64,000 nt of DNA from Acanthochromis polyacanthus (lineage: Eukaryota > Chordata > Actinopteri > Pomacentridae). Where the stretch lies: NCBI RefSeq assembly GCF_021347895.1, contig NC_067118.1, positions 40,853,255-40,917,254 of the forward strand. The letters are read 5' to 3'. The notes beneath the pieces were generated by a model that was not told the DNA's origin, ran no database searches, and worked only from the letters and a program-made list of their open reading frames with translations. Of this stretch, positions 10,304-22,300 are shown in pieces; positions within the stretch are counted from its first letter, which is position 1; every line of letters begins with the position of its first letter. Made by a program: the position numbers and the translations under genes.

Positions 10304-13300
10304 TCAGTTGTTGTTCATAATCCACCAAGAGGCTGTAAAACAAAACATTAACATGCATCAGTGCTTCGTGGTCTCTGCTTGAGCCAAACAAACGAGCAGC
10401 AGCAACAACAACAGAAAGAGCAGCTTACAGCACAGCGGACAGTATTCCCACACAGAAAACCTGCATTAACCCTCTGAACCAGACGCAGCTTTCCGCTCCT
10501 GTAATGTTTTCACTCAGTCTGGGCTCATTTACTCTGCAATAGAAAGGCCTGTATCTCTATGGAAACAGCTCAACCAAAAATGTCTTCTGTGCGGTTTGAC
10601 AGTTATAATACCATAAATCATTAGAAAGGAAAATTGCAATTCTTTGATTATTCATTTCACAAAAAATTTAAACTTCCAACCAACATGTACAACATTTTCA
10701 CCCACAGGTATTACAGCACTGGGAACAAACTACACTGAACTATACTACATGTACACCCCCTGTCAAAAGTTTTGAGACTGATTCTCATTCAAATGAATGA
10801 GAATCTGTCTCAAAACTTTTGACAGGGGGTGTACATATACATACACACAACTGTTAAAAGGCTTGGGGTCACCCAGGCAATTTCATCTTTTCCATGAAAA
10901 CTCCCACTTTTATTCATGCGCTAACATAACTGCATCTAATCATCAACAAGACGACATGGTCATCAATATCCCCCGCCACATGTGATGTCTATGAGTCTAT
11001 ATCCAAGATTATGATCAAGGGCCATAACTCTGTTAAATATTATCGCACAGGTCTCATTTTCGAACTTGATCAAGGTGTCCATGGTGTGAAGCTACACACT
11101 AAATTTCGTAATCCTAGCTGTAATAGTTTCCGAGAAAAGCTGTCCCCTTCATCTCGGACGGACGGACGGACGGACGGAGGCCAAACCTATATCCCCCTTT
11201 TCCACTTCGTGGAGGGGGGATAATAAGCCTTTCGACACCATTAGCTAACACAATGTAGCATTAGAACACAGGAGTGATGGTTGCTGGAAATGTTCCTCTG
11301 TACCCCTATGGAGATATTCCATTAAAAATCAGCTGTTTCCAGCTAGAACAGTCATTTACCACATTAACTATGTCTGCACTGGATTTATCATTCATTAAAG
11401 GTGTGGCTAAATTTTCCAATAGCACATGACACATTCAGCGGCCATTAAAATGTTAAAAATCCAACAACTCAGTCTGTATTCTCAGGTTTTTGCTCTAATA
11501 ATTGGTGCCGTTTTGGCGACTTGATAAAGACGGTGCTCCTTTTAAAAAGTGGGTTTTGTGGTTCAGAGGATTAAATGATTTTTTGCACACCTTGGAACAG
11601 CAGAAACAAATTGCAAATGCAAAAACAACCTATTTCAAACTTGAAAGTTGATGTGGCAAACTTGTTTGCTACCTGCTGCAGATACAGACCAACATTATTC
11701 GTCATTAGGAACCATGTTCCTGTGCAATTCTTTGGTCATGATTCTGTTTCCAGCAGCTGTTGAGGGAAATCTGGCTCTTTAGCTGCAAGTTACTAGCTTT
11801 ATCTGGACTTTTAAATCTATATAGTGATTTAACCCATTGCAAAAAAATATCTAAAAAACAGATCATAGCAGCTTTACTATTAAAGGCATATCTACTTGTA
11901 GTGCACTTAATTATTCTTCCAGAAAGACCAACTATGTTAATTTCATATTTTGAACCTCAAAAAACTTGGTGGTAGAAGGCCATTCTACCATCATTATTAA
12001 CATTCTACTAAAACAAACTGGATTAACGTCTGATTGCTTCATCTTCTACATCATCATCTTTTAATGAGCTGCTGCTGTTTTGATGTCTTTACCTGGCAGC
12101 AGCATGGTGGAGACCATTTCCGGCTGTTCCAGGGAGTCGATAATGCAGCGCTGGAAGGTCTTACTGATGGACGACTGCAGGTAGCTGAGAAGAAAAGGAG
12201 GGATGAAAAGAGATGAGAGTGCCATTTGCCCCACAGCCAGGCAAAAAAAAAAGCTTCAAAGTGAGCAGCTCTGAGTGCTTTCGGTTCAGCTGTGAAATCC
12301 TGGAAACGAGCTTTAAACGCCACAAACCCTGTCTGATCCTACCTCATCCAGGAGAGACGGTCCTGCCAAAACTCATACATGATGAAGCATGATCTGTCTG
12401 GCAGGTTCTGGACGGAAACGCTAAAAAGAAAAAGAGAGAGAGCAAAAAGGAGGGCAGTGGGGGTTATCTTAAAGGTGTGGAAGCCATTTCATGTAGCTGT
12501 GTCATATAACAGAGAGAACCTGAGGTAAAAGAAAACCCCAAAAACAAAACAGAGGCGACGACAGAGACGTACTGCAGGTTGTCTATCTGGCTGGTGGTGG
12601 CATCTGTGTAGATTTTGAGAGCTTGTTGAAACTGCTCCACATCTCTCTCCTTCACCGACATTTGTCTCTGGACCAGAAGGATGTTCTGGAGAAAATAATT
12701 CAATAACGTCAATCTTCCCACATATACAGTCATGGAAGAAATGATCAGACCTCCCTTGTGTTCTTCATTTCAATGCCTGCTACCACTAAAGGTTTATTAC
12801 CTGAAGAATACAATGAACTCGACAACAAATGCAGCTGATTCCATCATACTTTATGTCCTACTTGACGTGCTTCAGCTTCATTGTATTTCCAGAGTATATA
12901 AGAGGCCATTTCATGTCATCAGCAGCACATGTGAAGGTCTAGAGTGGTTTACTGAGAACATTCAAGTCGTAGCACAACTCAGAAGTTGTCATCTCTCACA
13001 TAATGCCGAAAACTAAAGAATTATGTGAAACCACAAAGGCAGCCATCTCGACACTGCTGGTAACTAGCATGAGTGAAAGACAGGTAGAGAAAAAACTGAA
13101 GATCTCCAAGGCAGCCGTTCTTTACACCAAGAAAAAATTAGTCCAGCATGGTTCTACCAAACTGCTAGCTGGTCAGGAAACGTCTTTCTACCACCAGATG
13201 ACCGTAACTCATCCGTTCCTGTCAGGAATCGTCATCAGACTTCCAGGAACCTTAAAAATGAGTGGACACTGTGGAGAAATGGGACTTGTTGGGCAAGGAC

Positions 13301-16300
13301 AGTTGGAAAGTGACTTCTTGAAGCTGATCTGAAGTCACACAGGGCAGGAAGAAGCCCTTCATCAAGGAAAGGCAGAAGAAAGCCGGTTACTGTTTGCTGA
13401 GATCACAAGGAATTGGACTGTTGATGACTGGACTAAGGTTCTCTTCAGAGATGAATCCCGTTTTCAGTTGATGTCCACTCCAGACAACTTCCTGTTTAGG
13501 AGGAAACCTGGAGAAGCTCCAAACCAGACTGTCTGCCCCTACAGTAAAACATGGAGGTGGATCAGTGAGCATCTGGGGTTGTTTCAGTCTGGTTGGAACA
13601 GGGAGAATGAACCAGGTCATCACCAGGTCTTTCCTGCCTCCAATGACTGGATTTTCCAACAAGACAATGCCCCTTACCATATGGCAAGGTCAGTTAAAGC
13701 CTGGATGGAGAACCAGAACACTGGAACCATGCCTTGGCTGCTCAATCACCAGATCTAAATCCAACTGAAAACCTGTGGAAAATCATCAAACGCTAAATGG
13801 AGAACCACAAGTCAAAAAACAAAGCAGATTAGTTAGAATTAGTGCAACAGGAATGGGCTGCTGTGATCAGAAGCTGGTGGAGAGCATGAAGAGACATCAG
13901 AAACAATGGATATGAATCAGTACTAACTCCTGTAACTCCTGTCTGTATCATGGGACTAAAACAGACAGAAAACATGGAATCCTAAAAGCTGTTTCTGGCA
14001 GAACAATGCTATAAGTATTGATGGAAGAACTGAAGTGATTTTGGTTATTATCAAGAAAATCATGGAAAATGTCTGATATCAGCTCTGAAATTAAACTCTT
14101 ATGAGTTATTTTTGCTGTTATCATTAGATTTGTCCAAACAAATGTACCTTTAGTGGTTCCAGGCGTTAAAATGAAGAAGAAATTGAAAAAAACAAGGGTG
14201 GTCTGATAATTTTTTCCACGACTGTACGATAGATTTTTCACATATAGTATTAAGCAGATGCTGGACTCACCGATTTATACGTCCCTGCCAATGTGTCTTC
14301 TTTGAGAGGTTCGAGATGTGGACTCTGAAAATGGGGGCATCAATATTTCAGCAGGACAAGAATTAGCAGCAGAAACCTTCTCAGCTGAGTCGGCCTCGAG
14401 TTACAGACTGTCACAAACCATCAGCTCTCACAAGAAAGAGACAACCGTGTTCACGTTAACCCTCCAACAGCCCTGAGTCAGAATAAATTCTCTTCTGCGC
14501 GGCCAAGATAAGAAAATGTAATTATTAGCATGTTAACAGGCGAGCTGGATATCCTTGAAGCACTGATGTCTATCCTTGGAAAACGCCTCATTTATATTTT
14601 CAGCGGGATATTTTAAATGTGATAAGTGCAGAATTAAAAATGAAACTGAATCCAGCAGAGCGGCCGAGAGCTAAAATCTTCAGACAAATCAAGATATCAG
14701 TGATGTTTTGTGCAGCAGTGATGCATCAATATCTGCACAGCTTTCCCCACAGTGTCCAGCCTGAGTGGAGCAGAGTCTATACTCGCACTCTGATGCTTTA
14801 TGCATGATATTCAGTGTGTGCAGCGCAGCTCGGCTTTGCTCTTTGTATAAATCCTCCTCTCTGTTGGATGCCTTCTACTGCAGGGCCAGCTCTGCATATC
14901 TGCAAACTCACAGCCGGGCTTCACATTTTTAACTGTAGCAGCCGAGCCTGGAGTGAAACGCGATCCTCCCCAAGATACCACCTCCAGAGACCGAGCTTTT
15001 GGCTGCGAATTCGAGTCTTTCTAGCAAATTAAACTCACTGCGTTGATGAAGTTATGTCGCCACTTAAAGGGTTTAAACTCATGGATGAGATTCCTGTTTT
15101 TTCGGTGTTATGGCATCGACGCTTCAAGCTACTATTTGCTCTGCTACAAAACAATAAATCAATATTCAGTGAGTCATACTCATTTGCTTTCTTGCTGAGA
15201 GTTAAATGAAGAGGAAGATATCATTATTAGCTAAATATGAAGCTAGAGTCGAGCTTTTTTTTGGACATGAATCAGGGGTGTAGGGTTAGGGTCCTCTGGA
15301 GGGCCGCATGTTTGACACCCCTGACATAAAGACTACAAACACACTGAGAGAAAGGGATTTTATACAAACCTCACACTCCAGTTTGTCTATGAGTTCCTCC
15401 AGTTGGTTGATCTGAGAGCCCCAGTGGTTGTCTGGCTCCACGCTGACCCCTGAACCAACAAACACAACATCAGCACAACAGCACAGCATCAATACAACAG
15501 CACAGCATCAATACATCAGCACAGCAAAGGACGTCTTAGCAATGATCATTTATCAGTAAAGCAGTGCAGTGTTTGTTCTCCACACCTCCAGCATTTGAAC
15601 CCCACAGGTCCTGATCTTACCTGTGGTGAGCATGCCGGAGTAGGGGTCGGTGGGGGACAGACACATGTTCTTCTGGATGCGTCGGCCGGGCCGTTTGGGC
15701 ATCCTCTGGATGGGCAGGTCCTCGGGCTTCTTCAGCGTCCTCCTCCCCGTGCAGCCGTGGTCGTGGACGGCCTCCATGGCGCAGTCCAGGGACGTCTGGA
15801 GGGACTGCAGCTGGGTGGAGGTTTCCCTCAGCAGGAAGCGCGTCACAAACTGACCCAGCACCGACGAGCCCTGGTACTCCTGAGGGGAAAGAGCGAGTGT
15901 AGAACTAAAATCCCTGCAGACAGCATTTGTTTCTGCCCAGAATTCATTACTGCACCTGAAACTTGTTCTCAATGCAGACGAGACTAAGCTGATGTTCTCT
16001 CCTCTATGACGTGGCCACAAATGATTCAGATGAAACGGAGGTGGTTCTGTGTATAAATACCAGGGGGTCTGGATTGAGGACTCCCTCACTTTCAAGCCTC
16101 ATGTGGAAAATGGTGTGAAGAAGCTAACACTGGGTTTTTAATTTTCAAAACAAGTTGTGTTTTTCTTGGATTACGGAGATCTTTTGTATATGAATGCTTC
16201 TGCTCAAAGTCTTTGAATGGTTGACACTGTTTACCACGCTTCTGTGAGGTTTATTACAAACTGTAAAGTGATTTTATTAACATTGATAAGCTTGGTGCCA

Positions 16301-19300
16301 GTTCTCAGGAACCTTTAATCTTCAGTGCAGCGGCTGCTCTATTCCACTCGTGTTCCTCACAACTTAAACACAACTTTCAGAGCTCGGTTTTCGTGGATAA
16401 TGGAGTTCATCGCCCTCAGCAGCCCCCAGTGGTGCCACAAAATAAGAGTTCAGGAGAGGCAGCGAGAGGTTTGAAAAATGACCACTGAGCCGGTTGGAAT
16501 CCACATTTCTATGTGCTCCGTTTTCTTGGCAGTGGAGGAGCTTCTCTACGTGACGAATGAACCCTCGGTCCTTTACGCAGTTTGTCCTGCTTTTTATTTT
16601 CAAGACAGATGAGCTGCAGCATCACAGCGGACGTGTTCATTTAATCTCAGAGCGCCACAGCAAAGCAGGAATCACATTTCATTTTACTGCTCATACTTCC
16701 AGGTAGAATTAAGAGCATCATAAACGGGAGTTCGTGGAAGATTTCACAAGTTATTTTGTTTGTCTGGCTTTTGTCGTTTGTCTCACGTTTTTGTTGTTTT
16801 GTTTCTCATGTTTGTCCTTTTGTGCTTCCCTTTTGTCTTGCGTGTGTTTTTTCCATTTTGTGTTTCTCTTTGTTGATGTTTTGTATCGCTTTTGCCATTT
16901 TGTGGTTTTTTTTGTCTCGCTTGTGTTGTTAGTCTACTTTTTTGTTGTTTTGTTTCTCGCTTTTGTCATTTTTGGTTTTGTTTGTGTCAACTGTCATTTT
17001 TTGTCTCGTTTTTGTCGTCCGTCCATTTTTTGTCGCTTTAAAACTTTTTTGTCTAATTTTTTGTTTCATTTCCTGTCATTTGTCCCATTTTCTTGTTACT
17101 TTGTGTCACGTTTTTGTCATTTTGCGTCTCATTTTTGTAGTATTTTGTCTTGTTTTTGTTGTTTTTTTTTTTGTCTGAGTTTTGTCATTTTGCTCATATA
17201 TCATTCATTTCCAGATACCTGTGACAAAATATTTTGTGTCTTTGTCGACACTCTGTGATCTGGAAGTTGTGATGTGTAAATGATAAACTGATGCATAATG
17301 TTGCTAAAATTGAACTTATTTTTCTTCAGAAATTTCAGGTTGTTTATGATGTTTTGTGAAAAGATAATTCCTTAAATGTGAACAATTTCAGAATTGCACT
17401 AGAACAAAGGAAAAATGTGGAGTTGTGGTTATTTATAGGTTATTATGCTGTGGTTATACTGGTCTGGATAACTGGAGGTCAGACTGAACTAAGGGGCCGT
17501 TTACACGAGGACCATCTTAACAGAAAACACAAAAGTGGCGTCTTGTCATTTCACGTTTAGACGAGCGGTTTTGAAGGAAATCTGCGTATATACAGTGACT
17601 CTATAGTGTGTGGAATTCGATTGGATATGCATGCTAGGCAGCTGGGTGGCGCTGTGATAAAACTCCGCCATGTCTACGCGCATACGTACTATCTCCCTTT
17701 TTGGATCTCCGCCGCGGTAAATGCTCATGAATGGAATCTGTACAGATTCTGCACGTTTGTTGGTACGACTCCTGTAGTGTACATAGAGCTGCCAGAGTCG
17801 CTTGAAGGTACGAAGAATGGAAATAATCACATCTTTGTTTACGTCCTTGTACCGGCCAGGAAACCAAAGCACCGGCGCACGTATGTGATGTAATCGCGTG
17901 CGCGACGTGGTCAGATCTCGGCAAAGTTTTGCGTTTGCTGTTTAGACGGAAACGTAACGGTGGAGCGTTTTCTACTTTTCCACTCTGGAGGCCGGTTTCA
18001 AACTTTTGCGTTTTTAAGCCCCCAAAACGCCGTCCTCGTATAAACGGTAGGGTGTTTTGTTGAAATATTTTGCCGTTTTTACCTGCAAGCGTCCTCGTGT
18101 AAACGGCTCCTAAATGAGTTTAACACTCCTGGCTTATAGGATCAGTTACATCTTAACTGACTAAAAAACTTGTCCTCTTCAGGGCTAAGAAAGCTTTTTT
18201 GACCAACTAATAGCGGCATGAAAAATGCATGAGCTGCAGGAGGGCAAGCGTCATCCTGGAGAAAGATAAAGAGCCAGACGATGGCGGGGAAGATGGATGT
18301 ACAGAAAAATGAGATCAAACAGAGGGAGAGAAAAGTGTGCACCTGAGTGAATAATAGACTCTGGAGAGGAAAAGAACGTGAAGAAGGAAGAGATTAGAGC
18401 AGCTGAAATATGGCCGTGTGGTGGAGGACATCTGATGTCAGATCAGTCGGACAGCTGGGGGGTTTGTCAGCTTTAGTTACTGTCAGCGACACTCCACTGC
18501 TGCCTCCTGAAAGCACCAGAAACTGCAGTGAAAATAAATTGCACGCCACAGAGAACAACTTCAGGAGCATCTATCCATTCACAGTCCACACCTGACTCAC
18601 TTCTCTTGCTAAGCAGAAATAAAAAACCTATTGGCTTAACATGCAGAGCTGTGTGACATCAATACAGACTGAGCTGAGCTATTGATTAAGTCTAAGCAGA
18701 CGTTCTCTGATGCTGATCTCTTCTGTGTGCGGATAAAACAACACGATTATACCCCTACTTGTCAGGGCCAGATGCTTAAATCCCTCTGACGTCTCATGGA
18801 ATATTAAGTTCTGCTCAAACAGAACTCATAGCAGGATTTCAGCAGGCTCTAATTAGCATGTTACACAATCCGAGGTCGGAGATTTTATGAGATACAGATA
18901 AAAGAAACAGTGTGAAAGTTGCAGTCCTTTGAACTGAACAGCAACTCCAAAGTCAGATTATTATTTTTGTTTTGTTTTTACAATGAGGATTTTAACTTGG
19001 AGGGAACATGTCGTAATACTGCTTACTGAATATTTAATGCCTTTCTTCAGTAAACAGCAAAATAAAACACTCTGTGAAACGATGAAAGCGACGTGATCAG
19101 AAGATGGAACAGAGCTAGAAGTAATGATGTGCAATAAGCTGCCAGAGGAGATCTTGTTCCCACACGAAGCTGATTTACATCTGAATGCTGCATGTTGCTG
19201 CACTAATGTTGCATTTAGACTCTAAATATACACATATTCTGCATAAATGATGAAAGTTTACATGACATTTAGAGCTGCACACTCACTTAATGGAAAACAA

Positions 19301-22300
19301 TTAGGATAATAAATGACTCTGAGTCTTCTAAAAGGTGGACATTTTCTATTTTTTTTGTCTGTGTTAGACTGAAAAAGCTCACCAGTGTACTAAACGTTGT
19401 ACAGATGTTCATGGTGTCTAGAGGACATGCCTATATAGAATCGGTAGAATATGTAAGGAAAAGGCTTCCTAAAGCTTATTTTATTGCAGTGTTTAAATTT
19501 GAAAGCAGTTTTATATCAAATTTCACTTCTGATTCAGTACATGTGGCTCTCTTCCCATTCAGTTACATGTTAGCATGTTGCTATTAGCCCAAAATAACTG
19601 CCTGGAGGTATCACCAAGATGGCCGTAGTCACTAATCAGTTCTAGTTCTGATTTTCACTTGGAGGCGGTGCAGCGTTCTGCCATCCTAACCTCTCAGCTA
19701 AGCCTCGACGTTTTACCTCTGAAGTGTACTTCTGGCTGGTTTCTCTACTTTACTGTTGACTGTGTGGTAATACTTAAAGGCATTATGGAGGATGTTTTTT
19801 TTGGTTTAATTTGTCTGATTCACATAAAATGAATATACTGACCTTTAGTGGACTTGTATGTATGGTTTCTAAAAGAATAAAAAATAAAAAAAAATAACTG
19901 TGGACATGGCAGGACCTGAAAAACATCAGCCAATCAACGCGCTCGGACCGAGGCGTTTGGTTTGCTCCCTTTCCTGTCAATCAAAAATCTTCCGGCTCAG
20001 GCCTAGTTACGTAGATTACGTACGCCTTGGACTTACAGCCGTAAAAGACAACTTCACGAGTGCTACGCAAGTTTCTGGAGGGGGGCGTTTCTTCGTAAAT
20101 GTTAAGAGGGGGGAGGTTAGAGGGGGGTGAGGGAGAGGTTGTATGTGCGCATGCTACGTTCAAAGTCGTAGGAAATTAAATCTCCTCTAATGCCTTTAAA
20201 TACGGAGCATGAAAGATAGATGTTGTGTACGTCCTTCTAATTAAAAGCGGGATTTGTGCTGATATGCAGTATTATGTCAGGCTTAACATTATATTGCGAA
20301 CTGACAATTAGGTGACGACGCTCAGTCGATAAAACCCAGAAATCCTGAGCCCAGCAGGACCCAAACGCCCCTCCTACACTGTAAAAAAATGTCTGTACAT
20401 TTTACGGTAAAAATCTGCAAACTCTAAAACAGTTTGATGCAGTTTATGAAACACTGAAGCACCGGAAATAATCAGGAGAAAACTGCATTTTTTTTTTACA
20501 AAATTTTCTCTTAAAAAAAATACATCTCTCTACTTTTGCACAGTTATTTAAAAGAAAAATTCAAATCAATACTGTAATTTTTGCATTTATTTCTCAAAAG
20601 AATGCAGTTTTTAACAGATGTACATATTGTTGTGCTGATTTATTTGATGTAAAAATTACAGTTTGTGCCGGTCAAATTAACGTACTTTTGTGTTAATAAC
20701 AGACATATTAATATTTATGACAGCTGTAACCCTGTCACAGCTAAAAATACATATATTTAATGTTAAATACACAGACTGTTGTGCTGATAATGGAATAACG
20801 CTGTAATATTTATAATTTTGCTTTATATGGTATTTTCATGTAAATTTTCAAATTTTAAAGGTTAAAACTTTTTTTTACAGTAAAATATGGAACGAAGCAC
20901 AAATCTCTAACAGCAAAATCAACAATATCAATGCATTTCTTTAGAATAAAGAAGAAAATGTTCTACCGTAATTGTACGGCAGCGTAATTATACGGTGTAT
21001 ATGCTCTTTATTCTTTCTGCTTTTAAGCTGTACTTGGTTTTTTAAAACTCTGTTTTTTATTTTGTACCTTATTCCTTCAACAGACTCTATCTGCACGTTA
21101 AATCCAAGTTCTTTTTCACGTTAGTCTCCTTATTTTCCTTAAATCTAACGTGTGAGCCACTGGATACCTTGAAATTTCTCTATTTATGGAAAAAAAAAAG
21201 CACATTTTCACACAATTTTCATGATCGTAACAGATCATTCAGTTGTGAATGTCACAAAGCTCGCACCGTATTGTGAAAGAGAATCAAATAAATGGCCGAA
21301 AGGTCCTGCTGTCATAAACTGCTTTTCCTTTACTGGCAGATTCATAAAGACAAACAGCTGCCTTGTTTCTCAAGTCAGAGGAGCTGTTTTTAAAAAGCAC
21401 GGCTCGTCTTGTAAAAGTCTCTGAGCTCCTGTTTGAAAATAAACTGACAGTGAAGAGAGGCAGCAGAATCAGTTCATGCCGGACAGTTTTCTTTTCTCCC
21501 GTAACGCCACAACAGCAGACTGATCTCAAAGAACTCTGACAGGGTTTCAAGCTGACAGCTGGACAGGAACAAAAAAAGGCAGGGATGCTCAGATGCCTAC
21601 AAATGTTCTGAAAGCTGGTTTTGGTTTTACATTTCTATTACGCCTCGACAGACAAAACTGAAAACCGCTGTCACTCACCTCTTTAGTCTTATCCATGGCC
21701 TTCAAAATGAGACATAATTATCACATAAAGACACAAAATGATGAGAGACACACAAAATAACTACAAAAAAAGTTGCAAAATGACCACAGAGGCACAGAAA
21801 ATGACCACACAACACCTAAAATTACCACAAGCAGACTGAAAACGACCCCAAAAATGCACAAAATGAACACAAAAAGACCTAAAATGGCCACAAAACAGTC
21901 TGAATATGACCAAAAAAGAAACAAAATGAGCACAAAGACCCATAAAACAACCACAAAAAGACATAACATGACCACAAAAATGCAGAAAATGACAAAAAAA
22001 AGATCTAAAACGAGTAGCGAAAACACAAAAAGACTCAGTGAGACAGATAATTATCATATAATGACACAAAATGACGAGACATACACAAAATAACAACAAA
22101 AAGTTGCAAAACGATCACAGAGGCACACAAAATCACAACAAAACCACAATAGAGGTATAAAATGACCACAAAAAGACCTAAAAAAAAGACCTAAAATGCC
22201 CACAAACAGACTGAAAACAGCCACAACAGGGTGCAAAATTACCACAAAAATGCACGAAATTACCACAAAAAGACCTAAAATTATCACAAACAGCCTGAAA

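Larger units (their letters stand above)
10333..12092. other. necab3 last intron, mostly unannotated
   Basis: This intron contains two short DNA elements (10752-10834 and 10964-11224). A segment near 10465-10560 starts ttaaccctctgaacc and resembles one at about 48635-48800, so it is probably an old dispersed repeat. Nothing recognisable was seen in about 11230-12090. Confidence 0.5.

Noticed and set aside
15595..15987. 130-codon plus-strand frame at 15.6-16.0 kb
   Set aside because: It is the antisense of necab3 exon 6 (15621-15879), which has correct phase and clear NECAB homology on the other strand.
16734..17258. 174-codon hydrophobic frame that looks like a multi-pass membrane protein
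   Set aside because: It is the translation of the ttttgtc minisatellite. The same kind of frame appears in every sister array (32338-32859, 49469-49687, 55917-56433).
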